Shown in pieces: positions 16,156 through 24,703 of a stretch of 64,000 nucleotides of DNA. Numbering within the stretch: the stretch's first letter is position 1; each line of letters starts with the position of its first letter. A program made the translations under genes and the position numbers. Origin of the DNA: Hymenobacter aerilatus (lineage in GTDB: Bacteria; Bacteroidota; Bacteroidia; Cytophagales; Hymenobacteraceae); assembly GCF_022921095.1 (NCBI RefSeq), contig NZ_CP095053.1, positions 4,134,501 through 4,198,500 of the forward strand, written 5' to 3'. The notes below the pieces were generated by a model. It searched no databases and was not told the DNA's origin. It was given only the letters and a program-made list of their open reading frames with translations.

Positions 16156-17670
16156 CTACGGCGCGGCGCGCTCATAGGCGCCCATGTCGGGGGTGCGTGG
16201 GTCGCGGGGGGCGTTCAGCAGGTCGTGCGTGAGGGAGGGTAGGGGCGCGGCTTTATTGCTGGCCGGCGACGCGGGACCGAGGCGGTAGTCAAACCGGTTG
16301 GGGTAGAGATTGGGCGTGCGCCGGAATTTGGGGTCTTGGTTGAGAACGTTACCGCTGTTGCCGAAGCCCAACCCAGTAGCCGTGCTGGTAGCCGCCTTGT
16401 AACGTTCTGTTTGCAACAAGCTATTCTGAATAGCTACCTGTTGGTACTGCGCACCATTTATCAACAGCAACTCATCCCGCAACGAGCCCCATACAATGGA
16501 GTTGCGCATGGTCAGGCGCAGGGGGTAGGGCCCTTTAGCTACCGTGCTGGGCGCTTCGTTGCTGAGCGTCAGCGACTCGGTAGAACGGTTGAAATTACCC
16601 CGATAGTTGGCGATGGTGCAGTAGTCAAATGTGAAATTGCCGCCGCCTACCCCCAACACTGCATACTCGCCGCAGTTCGTAATCAAGCAGTTGCGCATCT
16701 CCACGTCTCCCGATAGGCTCAGCACCCCGGCACCGGTGGGTAGGGTTTGGGCCGCGCTGGCAAAATTGATGCTCTGCCCCGAAATATTGCGGATAACGGT
16801 ATTCTCTACCCGCACCGCCGGTCGGGGTAGGCGGTTGCGATAGTTGAACACCAGCAAGCCGTAGGCAGCATTCTTGATTTCGGCGTAGCGCACCACGTTG
16901 TCGTGGCTGCTGGCCAGAAACTGAATACCTGCCCACTGGCCCGGAATGTTGTCGTAGAAGGGCTCCAGCCGGTCGCCGGCAAAGCGCACAATGTTTTCGT
17001 TGTTGGCTTCTATGGAGTCGGTACCCGGTTGGAAATCAGGGTTGACGCGCAACGTGCCAGCCACAATCAGAATAGAACCTGCGTGCGAGTACACGCGCGT
17101 GCCCGGCTGCATGGTGAGCGTGCACGTCGAGTCGACCCGCAGTGAATTATAGATGACGTGGGGCTTGTCGTTGGTCCAGGTGGTGTTGCAGGGTAGGGTT
17201 TCGCCGTTGTGGAAGTAGGCGTTTTGCCCGTAGGCTACCAGCGATACTTGCTGATCGTTGCCGTTGGTACGAAACCGCAGCTCATCCGTCACGATAAACG
17301 GTTTGACGTCGCCAGGCGTTGGGTCGATGGTAGCGCGCACCAGCACCAACAGGCTGTCACGCCCCCTAATTTCCACATTGTTGATGCCGGGACCCGCATC
17401 GCCGCCCACCAGCAAGCGGTAGGGCGAGGTGGCGGGGTTGGCCAAGGTAATTTGCTCCACACGCACGGCGCGGGGGTTGCGGTTGTATACCCACAGCCGC
17501 CGCGTAGCCGTGCCCGTGCGCACAAACACGGTATCGAACAGCACCGTATCCCGCGAGAACTCCAGCCGCGCACTGCTATCCGTCGTCACGATATCGGCCT
17601 TGGGCTCACAGCCGGGTAGCAGAAGCAAGGCGAAGCTCAGCAGGAAAAGCAGGGGCAGGAGGTAGCGCAT
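16156..17670 (-). CDS. Right-handed beta-helix surface lipoprotein
   Basis: 504 residues with a lipoprotein signal (lipobox LLPGC). Residues about 25-150 look like an Ig-like beta domain (LFDTVFVRTGTATRRLWVYNRNPRAVRVEQI). From about 160 a right-handed parallel beta-helix follows, with repeated short strands and Asn ladders (VENTVIRNISG, VEMRNCLITNCG, FTFDYCTIANYRG, LTMRNSIVWGS). The C-terminus, DPRTPDMGAYE, is the choice-of-anchor-Q type ending seen on such proteins. Likely a surface glycan-binding or adhesive protein; no catalytic residues can be assigned. Confidence 0.85.
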   Translation of the reverse strand: MRYLLPLLFLLSFALLLLPGCEPKADIVTTDSSARLEFSRDTVLFDTVFVRTGTATRRLWVYNRNPRAVRVEQITLANPATSPYRLLVGGDAGPGINNVEIRGRDSLLVLVRATIDPTPGDVKPFIVTDELRFRTNGNDQQVSLVAYGQNAYFHNGETLPCNTTWTNDKPHVIYNSLRVDSTCTLTMQPGTRVYSHAGSILIVAGTLRVNPDFQPGTDSIEANNENIVRFAGDRLEPFYDNIPGQWAGIQFLASSHDNVVRYAEIKNAAYGLLVFNYRNRLPRPAVRVENTVIRNISGQSINFASAAQTLPTGAGVLSLSGDVEMRNCLITNCGEYAVLGVGGGNFTFDYCTIANYRGNFNRSTESLTLSNEAPSTVAKGPYPLRLTMRNSIVWGSLRDELLLINGAQYQQVAIQNSLLQTERYKAATSTATGLGFGNSGNVLNQDPKFRRTPNLYPNRFDYRLGPASPASNKAAPLPSLTHDLLNAPRDPRTPDMGAYERAAP

Positions 17671-17694
17671 GAGGCTACAAAGGTAAGGGGTTTT

Positions 17695-17763
17695 GAGGGT
17701 GTGAGGGTATGGGGGTAGGAGGGTAAGAAGTATGTCATCCTACCCCCATACCCTCACACCCTC
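17695..17763. repeat. Long intergenic inverted repeat, 26-bp perfect arms
   Basis: Arms 17695-17720 and 17738-17763 are exact complements built from G/A/T-only repeats (gagggt, gggggt) on one side and their complement on the other, with a 17-base loop. It sits between the TrpF-like gene and the beta-helix lipoprotein gene, both minus strand, and would end the former's transcript. Confidence 0.8.
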
Positions 17764-17780
17764 CTACCCTCAAACACTGT

Positions 17781-18452
17781 TTACGGCATGTACTGGCGTA
17801 CTACCTCCACGAAACGGTGTAGCTTCTGGCTATCCAGCTGCCCATCGGAGCGGACGCCGCTGCACACGTCTACCCCAAAAGGGCGCACGGTTTCGATGGC
17901 CTCGCGCACGTTCTCGGCGTTCAAGCCGCCGGCCAGAAACACCGGAATATCCAGCGCCTCGCGGATACGGCGGCTGATGTCCCAGTTGTGCACCCGACCG
18001 GTGCCACCCAGCTCCTTCACGGGTAGCTTGGGGTTGCCCGAGTCGAGCAGGATGCCATCTACGTGCGGAGCTACGCGCTTGGCTTCGTCAAACGCCTCGG
18101 AGCCATTCACGTGAATGACTTGCACCAGACTGATGCCGGGTAGGGCCGTGCGCAGGTCTTTGTAGGTGCCGTCGCTCAGAGCATCCACAATTTGCAGCGT
18201 GTCGGCGCCGGTACGGCATTGGTGCGCAATAATGGCCTGCGTAGTGGTTTCGCTGGTGAGCAGAAACGACGCCACTGAGGGCGGCGTGCGGCGGGCCAAC
18301 TCCCGCACCAGGTCATCGGGGATGATGCCGGGGCCCCTGGGCATGCGGGCCACCAGCCCCAGGGCGTCGACGCCCAATCCCACAGCTATTTCCAGTTCCT
18401 GCCGCGTGCTGATGCAGCAGATTTTGATGCGCGGACGCAAAGTAGGCTTCAT
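17781..18452 (-). CDS. Solitary TrpF-like (phosphoribosylanthranilate isomerase family) protein
   Basis: 223-residue TIM barrel of the TrpF family. TrpF isomerises phosphoribosylanthranilate in tryptophan synthesis. The N-terminus reads IKICCIS instead of the usual IKICGIT; the catalytic cysteine position (Cys12) and the acid (Asp137 in GILLDSGNP) are kept. The phosphate-binding end has GGTGRVHNWD and VFLAGGLNAENV, as in TrpF. No other trp gene is adjacent. This reads as a distinct subfamily with the motifs GPGIIPD, FLLTSET, QIVDAL and VHVDGILLDS-type barrel ends. It may be the genuine TrpF or a paralogue with another aldose-amine substrate. Confidence 0.8.
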   Translation of the reverse strand: MKPTLRPRIKICCISTRQELEIAVGLGVDALGLVARMPRGPGIIPDDLVRELARRTPPSVASFLLTSETTTQAIIAHQCRTGADTLQIVDALSDGTYKDLRTALPGISLVQVIHVNGSEAFDEAKRVAPHVDGILLDSGNPKLPVKELGGTGRVHNWDISRRIREALDIPVFLAGGLNAENVREAIETVRPFGVDVCSGVRSDGQLDSQKLHRFVEVVRQYMP

Positions 18453-18538
18453 ACCCTGAGTTAGCGTAACTATTCGGGATTAGAAAGGATTACGCTGATT
18501 TTTTGTAGAAAAGGCTGCACGGTCCCATCCGGCTGTCG

Positions 18539-18668
18539 TCCTCTCTCCCATCCGTCATCCTGAGCGCAGCGAAGGACCTTATCACGGCAGAACGACAAGC
18601 GTAACAACGACTTGTTCTAAAGTAAAAAGGTCCTTCGCTCCGCTCAGGATGACGGATGGGAGAGAGGA
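18539..18668. repeat. REP-like element, copy 2 of 3
   Basis: Arms 18539-18580 and 18627-18668 pair over 42 bp with one mismatch. The inner 30 bp of each arm (gtcatcctgagcg, gcgaaggacctt) match the copies at 16032 and 42435, while the outer part (ctctctcccatcc) is private to this copy. The centre contains agaacgac and acgacttgttct, as in the others. Confidence 0.85.
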
Positions 18669-18694
18669 TGCAAGAAAAAATCCAAGAAGTTCTC

Positions 18695-19330
18695 CTAAAA
18701 CCGCCGCTTAAATATCTTTCGGGTTTTCATGGTGTAGAACTCTGCGATGCCCTGGCGGGTGAACTGCGCGCTCCATGTTCCCATGGCCTCGCCTACCCGG
18801 TAGCCTAGCGGCACGCGGGGGTAGCGCTGCCGAATCAGGGCCAGATCGGTCGGCGCCACATCCGTTTCGGTGCCGTGGCAGCGCAGGCAAGCAGCATCTG
18901 TAACCAGCAACGCCCGTTCGTAGGTGAGCACTTCGCCTGAAGTTCGCTTCACTGTTCGGCTGGTATCGGCAGCCTGGCTGGGGCTGGTACCGGGGGTGCG
19001 GCGTGTATGGCTGAGCGTACCCTGAAGCACCCGCGCCACCGAATCGGTAGCGGCAAAGGCAGCACCGTGGCCGGCGGGTAGAGCCTGGGCCACGGGGCCA
19101 GCTTGCAGCAAAGCGGCCACCTGCTGGCGTAGGGCACGGTCGGCAGTGCGCGTGAGCGAATCGCCGGCCCAGCGGGTAGCGCGCAGCAGGTCGGCGGGCA
19201 AAATGCGCTTCACCTGGTGATTTTCGGCCTCCACGGCCAATTCTTTCGTGTTCGAGAGGTGCTCTACCTGGTCGGGACGACAGGCTGACAGCAGGAGCAT
19301 CCCTACCCCACCCCACATTCGCAAACGCAT
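18695..19330 (-). CDS. Haem-binding (CxxCH) lipoprotein, DUF3365/Tll0287-like
   Basis: 211 residues from the ATG at 19330, giving a lipoprotein signal MRLRMWGGVGMLLLSAC. A GTG two codons earlier is also open. The folded part has a helical first half (RTADRALRQQVAALLQ). A single c-type haem site CLRCHG follows near residue 150, and then YPRVPLGYRVGEAMGTWSAQF, the block typical of DUF3365-like periplasmic sensor domains. Haem is expected to be attached covalently after export. It may sense or transfer electrons; no partner oxidase or kinase is adjacent. Confidence 0.78.
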   Translation of the reverse strand: MRLRMWGGVGMLLLSACRPDQVEHLSNTKELAVEAENHQVKRILPADLLRATRWAGDSLTRTADRALRQQVAALLQAGPVAQALPAGHGAAFAATDSVARVLQGTLSHTRRTPGTSPSQAADTSRTVKRTSGEVLTYERALLVTDAACLRCHGTETDVAPTDLALIRQRYPRVPLGYRVGEAMGTWSAQFTRQGIAEFYTMKTRKIFKRRF

Positions 19331-19387
19331 ACGCACAAGGCTATAAGAATCTACTGCAAGATACGAAGCTGCTCCGGGTCCCCTACC

Positions 19388-20686
19388 CTATCGGTTCAGC
19401 AAAAACTCCCGTAGCGCTGTGTATTCTGCCGGCAGTGGCACCCGCTCGATGGGGCGCTGCATGAGCGGCTCCAGGGCTGCCGGGAGCGGCACGGCCTCAC
19501 CCAGCAAGGGCTCCACTACCTCCCGGAACTTCACCGGGTGTGCCGTTTCGAGCAAAAAGCCGCCTTGGGGCGTGGGGTGCGCTGCCAGATGGCGTTGTAG
19601 CGCGTTATACGCTACGGCCCCGTGCGGGTCCAGCAGGTAGCCGGTTTCGGTGTGTACTTGCTGGATGGTTTGCTCCGTTTCGGCATCTGTGATGGAGTAG
19701 CCCGTCATCAGCCCAGTGATGCGCGTGTGCTCTGCCTCGAACAGCGCCAGAATACGGCCGAAGTTGCTGGGGTTGCCCACGTCCATGGCATTAGAAATAG
19801 TGGCCACGGCTGGCTTGGCCGCGTACTCGCCGCTGAGCAGGTAGGCAGGCACCGCGTCGTTGGCGTTGCAGGCTGCCACGAAGTGCGCCACCGGCAGCCC
19901 CGACACGTGCGCCAGCAGCCCGGCGCACAGGTTGCCGAAGTTGCCGCTGGGCACTGCCACTACCGGCGGTAGTTGCGGTTGCCACTGTTGCCAGGCCAGG
20001 CAGTAGTAAATCTGTTGGGGCAGCCAGCGCGCCACGTTGATGGAGTTGGCCGACGTGAGGCGCTGCTGTTGCATTAGGTCCACATCGGCAAAGGCCTGCT
20101 TCACAAGGCGCTGGCAGTCGTCGAAGTTGCCCTGAATTTCGAGGGCCGTGATGTTCTGGCCCAGCGTAGTAAGCTGGCGCTCCTGCAAGGGGCTCACTTT
20201 ACCAGCGGGGTAGAGAATGACCACTTCTACCCCTTCCACGCCCAAAAAGCCATCGGCCACTGCTCCGCCTGTATCACCAGAAGTGGCTACCAGCACTGTT
20301 ACGGGCGCCGTTTCCTGCCGCGAGAAGTAGCCTAGGCATCGGCTCATAAAGCGTGCCCCCACATCTTTGAAAGCCAGGGTAGGCCCATGAAACAGCTCCA
20401 GCGCCGCAATCTGCTCCGTGATGGGTGCCAGCGGAAACGGGAAATTGACCGTTTCGGCGCAGATGCGGCGCAGCTCCTCTTCCGGAATGGCGTCGCCCAC
20501 GTAGGGCGCCATCACCTGGTAGGCTACTTCGGCGGCGGGTAGGGTTTTCAGCGTCAGCAGAAAATCAGCCGAGAAGCGCGGAATGGTTTCTGGGAAGTAT
20601 AAGCCGCCGTCGGGCGCCTGACCCTGGATGGTTGCCGTGCGGAAATCAACGGCCGGCGACTGGTGGTTGAGACTATGGTAGTGCAT
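19388..20686 (-). CDS. thrC: Threonine synthase
   Basis: 432 residues from the ATG at 20686 (MHYHSLNHQSPAV). A TTG six codons earlier overlaps the thrB stop and is less likely. PLP-dependent enzyme converting O-phosphohomoserine to threonine. The PLP lysine lies in HGPTLAFKDVGARFM, the phosphate loop includes ATSGDTGGAVADGF, and SVSN-type loops read NSINVARWLPQ and PSGNFGNLCAG. The length and the N-terminal DGGLYFPE are typical of the bacterial class. It is the last gene of the thrABC operon, about 15 bases behind thrB. Confidence 0.95.
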   Translation of the reverse strand: MHYHSLNHQSPAVDFRTATIQGQAPDGGLYFPETIPRFSADFLLTLKTLPAAEVAYQVMAPYVGDAIPEEELRRICAETVNFPFPLAPITEQIAALELFHGPTLAFKDVGARFMSRCLGYFSRQETAPVTVLVATSGDTGGAVADGFLGVEGVEVVILYPAGKVSPLQERQLTTLGQNITALEIQGNFDDCQRLVKQAFADVDLMQQQRLTSANSINVARWLPQQIYYCLAWQQWQPQLPPVVAVPSGNFGNLCAGLLAHVSGLPVAHFVAACNANDAVPAYLLSGEYAAKPAVATISNAMDVGNPSNFGRILALFEAEHTRITGLMTGYSITDAETEQTIQQVHTETGYLLDPHGAVAYNALQRHLAAHPTPQGGFLLETAHPVKFREVVEPLLGEAVPLPAALEPLMQRPIERVPLPAEYTALREFLLNR

Positions 20687-20700
20687 ATTCAATTCAACGT

Positions 20701-21645
20701 TCAAAATAGTGGGATTTCAACCTGCTCGGTGGACCTCACCACCCGCACGCCCTCAGTGTTCATGCGCGTGACGTAGGTGAACTGCGCGATGCTCAGCCGG
20801 TCGTACACGGCTTGCATGGCGGCGGCCACGGCGCGGGCAGTGGCTTCTTCCTGGCTCAGCATGAAGATAGATGGACCCGAGCCCGAGATGCCGCCGCCTA
20901 AGGCCCCAGCTTCGCGGCTGGCGGCTTTCACCTCGGCAAAACCCGGAATCAGAATGCTGCGCACGGGCTCCACGATAAAGTCTTCCAGGGCGCGACCTAT
21001 TAAATTGTAGTCTTGCAGGCAGAGGCCGGCCACCAGCCCGCCCACGTTGCCCCATTGCCGGATGGCGGTGGGTAGGGGCACCTGCCGCTTCAGAATGGCG
21101 CGGGCATCGGCGGTTTTCACTTCAATCTGCGGGTGCACCACCGTTACCCACAACGGGGGGGTAGGCAGCGGCACAATATCGAGCGGGGCGGTGCTGCGGA
21201 TGAGCGTGACGCCCCCGTACAGGCACGGCGCAATGTTGTCGGCGTGCTGCACGCCCGAGGCCACTTCTTCCCCAAACATGGCAAATCGCACCAGGTCTTC
21301 CTTGCTGAACCGATTGTTTAGCAGCGCGTTGGCCCCTACCACTGCACCCGCCGCACTGGCCGCGCTGGACCCGATACCGCTGCCCGGCCGAATGGCCTTG
21401 TTGATGCGTACCTCTATCCCTACCCCCGGTGCTTCGCGCAGCAAGGCCAGCAGCGCCCCGCCCGCCACGTTGCGTGTGGGCTCGGTGGGCAGGTCGAAAT
21501 CGTCTTCGTTGATAATGGTAACGCCAGGTGTGTCGGTCAGGCGCAGGTGCATAGTGTCGGCGGGCTCGGCCAGGGCAAAGCCCAGCACATCAAACCCGCA
21601 GACCATATTGGCCACGGTGGCCGGAGCCAAAACGGTAACAGACAT
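20701..21645 (-). CDS. thrB: Homoserine kinase
   Basis: 314-residue GHMP kinase that phosphorylates homoserine with ATP. The first motif is ATVANMVCGFDVLGFAL. The ATP loop is IRPGSGIGSSAASAAGAVVGAN, and the third motif is GALGGGISGSGPSIFML. Size and motif order are normal for ThrB. It lies between thrA and thrC on the minus strand, about 175 bases behind thrA; a REP-like element occupies that gap. Confidence 0.96.
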   Translation of the reverse strand: MSVTVLAPATVANMVCGFDVLGFALAEPADTMHLRLTDTPGVTIINEDDFDLPTEPTRNVAGGALLALLREAPGVGIEVRINKAIRPGSGIGSSAASAAGAVVGANALLNNRFSKEDLVRFAMFGEEVASGVQHADNIAPCLYGGVTLIRSTAPLDIVPLPTPPLWVTVVHPQIEVKTADARAILKRQVPLPTAIRQWGNVGGLVAGLCLQDYNLIGRALEDFIVEPVRSILIPGFAEVKAASREAGALGGGISGSGPSIFMLSQEEATARAVAAAMQAVYDRLSIAQFTYVTRMNTEGVRVVRSTEQVEIPLF

Positions 21646-21693
21646 TTCTTGAAGGGTTGAAGGTTGAGTTGGGAGGGTTGGGGTGAATTATGC

Positions 21694-21806
21694 AGAACGC
21701 CCTGCTGAGCTTGCCAAAGCAGCTCTACCGTGAGTAATCCCTGTCGATTTAGAAGTATCGCCACGGTAGAGATGCTTCTACTTCGCTACGCTCAGCAGGA
21801 CGTTCT
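21694..21806. repeat. REP-like element of a second type, inside the thr operon
   Basis: Imperfect inverted repeat. The outer arms contain agaacg(c/t)cctgctgagc at 21694-21711 and its complement at 21789-21806; a second paired block, ctctaccgtg and cacggtagag, lies inside. The arms are not related to the family at 16.1, 18.6 and 42.5 kb. It fills the gap between thrA and thrB, so the operon transcript would contain it. Confidence 0.7.
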
Positions 21807-21820
21807 AAACTCAGTCCTTA

Positions 21821-24265
21821 CTACTGTCGCGTGGCGCGCATGATGTCGGCGAAGACTCCAGAGGCGGTTACGTCGGCGCCGGCGCCTGCTCCCTTCACCA
21901 CCAGCGGCTGCTCGGGGTAGCGGGCGGTGTAGAATAACACGGCGTTGTCTTTGCCTTGCAGGGAGTAAAAATCGTGGTCGGGGCCGACGGCTTGCAGGCC
22001 CACGGCGGCGGCGCCATCAGTATAGCGAGCCACGAAGCGGAGCTGCTTGCCGGCGGCGGCGGCCTCGCGGTAGAGACGCTGGAAGTGCGGCTCCTGGTGG
22101 GCCATTTCCTGGTAGAAATCCTCTACGCTACCTTCCATACACGAGGCAGGCAGGAACGCTTCGTTTTCGATGTCGCTCATTTCCAGCTCCTGCCCGGCTT
22201 CGCGGGCTAGAATCAGAATTTTGCGGGCCACGTCTACCCCGCTTAGGTCGAGGCGCGGGTCGGGCTCAGTGTAGCCCTCGTCCTGGGCCTGGCGCACCAC
22301 GTCGGCAAAGGGCCTCGACGCATCATAGTGGTTGAACACGAAGTTGAGCGTACCCGACAGCACAGCCTCAATGCGTTGCACTTCGTCGCCGCTGCGCGTG
22401 AGGTCGTTGAGTGTACCAATGATGGGTAGGCCCGCGCCCACGTTCGTTTCAAACAGAAACGACGCCCCAAACTCCCTCGACAACCGTTTGAGCTGCTGGT
22501 AGTAGCTCAGCTCGGCCGAGCCGGCAATTTTGTTGCACGCTACCACAGCCGCGCCCCGGCTCAGCAGCTCAGGATAGCAGCGGGCCACCTCACCGCTGGC
22601 TGTCACGTCCACAAAAATGGTGTTGCGCAGGTTGCGGTTTTTGATGACTTGCAGGAAGTCGGCCAGCTTGCCTTCTTCGCCCTGAGCCAGGGTGTCACGC
22701 CAGCTACTGAGCTCCAGGCCTTGCTCGGCAAAGGCAAACCGGCGGCTGTTGGCCACGCCCACTACCCGCACTTGCAGACGCAGGTGGCGCAGCAGGTAGG
22801 CCCGCTGCCGCGAGAGTTGCTCCAGCAGTTTGCCGCCCACGTTGCCGGTGCCCACCACAAACAGGTTTACCTGCTTGGTCTGCACCTCAAAGAATGACTC
22901 GTGCAGCACGTTGATGGCCTTGCGCACGTCCTGCGTCCGCACCACCACCGAAATGTTCTTCTCCGACGAGCCCTGCGCAATGGCCCGAATATTCACCCCA
23001 TTGTTACCCAGCGCGTTAAACAGGCGCCCGCTCACGTTGGGGTGGTCCTTCATCTTCTCGCCCACCAGCGCTACGATAGCCAAGTCGGCCTCTACGACCA
23101 GCGGCTCTACCTTGCCGGAGCCTATTTCAAAGGCAAACTCGTCGTCGGTGGCGGCTTTGGCGCTCACGGCATCGGCGGTGCGCACGGCCACGCAAATGCT
23201 ATACTCCGAGGAGCTTTGGGTGATGAGAATGACGTTGACTTTCTCCCGTGCCAGGGCCGCAAACAACCGCATCGAAAAGCCCGGAATGCCTACCATGCCG
23301 CCGCCCTCCAGCCGCAGCAGTGTGATTTGCCCAATGCTGGAAAGGCCGCGTACCACCTCGCCAGTAGCGGGTGGCGCCACCTCTACGCGGGTGCCTTCGT
23401 CGGCGGGTGCAAAGGTGTTTTTGATGAGCAGCGGAATACCGCGCTGCCGCACCGGCTGGATGGTAGGCGGATACAGCACCTTGGCCCCGAAGTGCGACAG
23501 CTCCATGGCTTCCTGGTAGCTGATGCGCGGAATGGGTCGAGCCTGGCGCACCAGGCGTGGGTCAGCCGTCATCATGCCGCTCACGTCGGTCCAGATTTCC
23601 AGCACTTCGGCTTCCAACGCGCCGGCCAGGATGGCAGCCGTATAATCGGAGCCACCGCGACCCAGGGTGGTGGTAGCGCCTTGCGCATCCGAAGCAATAA
23701 AGCCCGGCAGCACATACACCGCGTGCGGGTGGTTGCGCACGTAGGTCTGGACTTGCCGGTTGGTGGTCTGAAAATCTACCAGCGCATTGCCGAAGTTGCT
23801 ATTCGTGCGGATCAGCTCGCGGCTGTCGTGGCAAACGTGGTCAATACCGCGCACCTGCAAATTGGCCGCCACCAGCCGCGCCGACAGCAGCTCCCCGAAG
23901 CTCATGAGGCGGTCCAGCGTCCGCACCGACAACTCACCCAGCGCAAACACGCTGTCGCAGAGCGTTTCCAGGTCGTTGCATTCCTGCTTCACCCGGCTCA
24001 GCAGACTGCTCTGGCTGGTGACGGGCGCCAGCTCCTTAGCCGCCTCCAAATGGCGCTGCTCAATGGTTTGCAGCAGCTGCCGGTAGCTTTCATGCCCAGA
24101 CGCCGCTTGCTGGCCGGCCATAATCAGCGCATCGGTGGTGCCACCCAGCGCCGATACTACTACCACGGTAGGACCGCGTTGCGCGGCCTGCGCTACCAGC
24201 TCGCCTACTTGTTGGATGGTCGCCGCCGTGGCTACTGAAGAACCACCAAATTTCAGAATCTGCAT
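21821..24265 (-). CDS. thrA: Bifunctional aspartokinase / homoserine dehydrogenase
   Basis: 814 residues, the full fused form. The aspartate kinase domain (about 1-290) begins LKFGGSSVATAATI and contains GFIASDAQGATTTLGRGGSDYTA. Two regulatory ACT domains follow (about 305-460, for example ITLLRLEGGGMVGIPGFSMRLF and IVALVGEKMKDHPNVSGRLF). The homoserine dehydrogenase domain (about 465-814) has the dinucleotide loop LFVVGTGNVGGKLL and the motifs FVDVTASGEVARCYPELL, ACNKIAGS and DPRLDLSGVDVARKILILARE. It performs the first and third steps from aspartate to threonine. First gene of thrABC; its 5' region carries the leader peptide and attenuator. Confidence 0.97.
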   Translation of the reverse strand: MQILKFGGSSVATAATIQQVGELVAQAAQRGPTVVVVSALGGTTDALIMAGQQAASGHESYRQLLQTIEQRHLEAAKELAPVTSQSSLLSRVKQECNDLETLCDSVFALGELSVRTLDRLMSFGELLSARLVAANLQVRGIDHVCHDSRELIRTNSNFGNALVDFQTTNRQVQTYVRNHPHAVYVLPGFIASDAQGATTTLGRGGSDYTAAILAGALEAEVLEIWTDVSGMMTADPRLVRQARPIPRISYQEAMELSHFGAKVLYPPTIQPVRQRGIPLLIKNTFAPADEGTRVEVAPPATGEVVRGLSSIGQITLLRLEGGGMVGIPGFSMRLFAALAREKVNVILITQSSSEYSICVAVRTADAVSAKAATDDEFAFEIGSGKVEPLVVEADLAIVALVGEKMKDHPNVSGRLFNALGNNGVNIRAIAQGSSEKNISVVVRTQDVRKAINVLHESFFEVQTKQVNLFVVGTGNVGGKLLEQLSRQRAYLLRHLRLQVRVVGVANSRRFAFAEQGLELSSWRDTLAQGEEGKLADFLQVIKNRNLRNTIFVDVTASGEVARCYPELLSRGAAVVACNKIAGSAELSYYQQLKRLSREFGASFLFETNVGAGLPIIGTLNDLTRSGDEVQRIEAVLSGTLNFVFNHYDASRPFADVVRQAQDEGYTEPDPRLDLSGVDVARKILILAREAGQELEMSDIENEAFLPASCMEGSVEDFYQEMAHQEPHFQRLYREAAAAGKQLRFVARYTDGAAAVGLQAVGPDHDFYSLQGKDNAVLFYTARYPEQPLVVKGAGAGADVTASGVFADIMRATRQ

Positions 24266-24343
24266 GTTGGGTAAGGGTCTTGGGACTTGGAATCTTAGGG
24301 TCTTGGTTTGCTAAGACGGTCGGAATGGATGAGTATACATGCG

Positions 24344-24447
24344 AAAAAGCAGCGCTTCGGGAGGGTGGCAACCTCTTGTCAGGAGGGTGGCACCGGCGAA
24401 GGGCTGCTCAGGAAATGTAGAAAGTGAGAGGTAGAGCAGCCCCGCTA
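24344..24447 (-). promoter_or_regulatory. Threonine attenuator with competing hairpins
   Basis: Read on the minus strand, the leader stop (24447-24445) is followed at once by segment 2 (gggctgctc, 24442-24434). Segment 2 pairs perfectly with segment 3 (gagcagccc, 24409-24401). Segment 3 extended (agcagcccttcg, 24408-24397) also pairs over 11 of 12 bases with segment 4 (cgaagcgctgct, 24359-24348), which runs straight into TTTTT (24348-24344). So 2:3 is an antiterminator and 3:4 a terminator sharing the same bases. Ribosome stalling at Thr/Ile codons would favour 2:3 and let thrA be read. Confidence 0.8.
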
Positions 24448-24537
24448 ACCGGTAATAATACCGGTAGTGGCTGTCGGTGTCATGGTAATGACCGTCAGGG
24501 TAGGAAAAAGCGGACCGATGGCGGCAGAAGGACGCAT
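24445..24537 (-). CDS. Threonine/isoleucine-rich leader peptide (ThrL-like)
   Basis: A 30-codon reading frame from ATG 24537-24535 to TAG 24447-24445. The last 18 residues read TLTVITMTPTATTGIITG: eight Thr and three Ile, the composition of the enterobacterial thr operon leader. Its start lies about 20 bases downstream of a near-consensus promoter, and its stop abuts the first arm of the antiterminator. It should act in cis by letting the ribosome sense charged tRNA-Thr and tRNA-Ile. It is too short to be found by ordinary gene calling. Confidence 0.82.
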   Translation of the reverse strand: MRPSAAIGPLFPTLTVITMTPTATTGIITG

Positions 24538-24557
24538 GCGTGCTCTAAGGTTCGGGC

Positions 24558-24588
24558 CAAAGCTAGAAAAGATTTGTTACCAACCAAA
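24558..24588 (-). promoter_or_regulatory. Consensus Bacteroidota promoter of the thr operon
   Basis: On the minus strand TTTG (24588-24585), 19 bases, then TAGCTTTG (24565-24558): an exact match to TTTG-N19-TAnnTTTG. Transcription would start near 24550, leaving a short 5' end ahead of the leader peptide. Confidence 0.8.
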
Positions 24589-24665
24589 TTCACGATTCGT
24601 CGTCCCTACATTTTCCAACAAACCACGAAGGGAACAACCCCGCTGGTTCCGCGTGTTAGTTTATG

Positions 24666-24673
24666 TACCTTTG
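24666..24673 (+). promoter_or_regulatory. -7 box (TACCTTTG) upstream of prfA
   Basis: TACCTTTG matches TAnnTTTG and lies 30 bases before the prfA ATG. No good TTTG is found 19 bases upstream, so the -33 element is weak. It diverges from the thr promoter about 80 bases away. Confidence 0.5.
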
Positions 24674-24703
24674 CGTATATAAATATAATTCTCTGACAGG
24701 CAG

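Noticed and set aside
16032..18668. A composite transposon bounded by the two REP-like copies at 16.1 and 18.6 kb
   Set aside because: The genes between are ordinary chromosomal ones, no transposase is present, and a third copy lies far away; dispersed repeats explain it better.
22901..24238. 445-codon open frame on the plus strand
   Set aside because: Antisense to thrA, His/Arg-rich translation with no family resemblance; a by-product of high-GC codon use.
24401..24442. A plain terminator or a riboswitch ahead of thrA
   Set aside because: The stems are better explained as a translational attenuator because a Thr/Ile-rich frame abuts them; no known aptamer pattern is seen.
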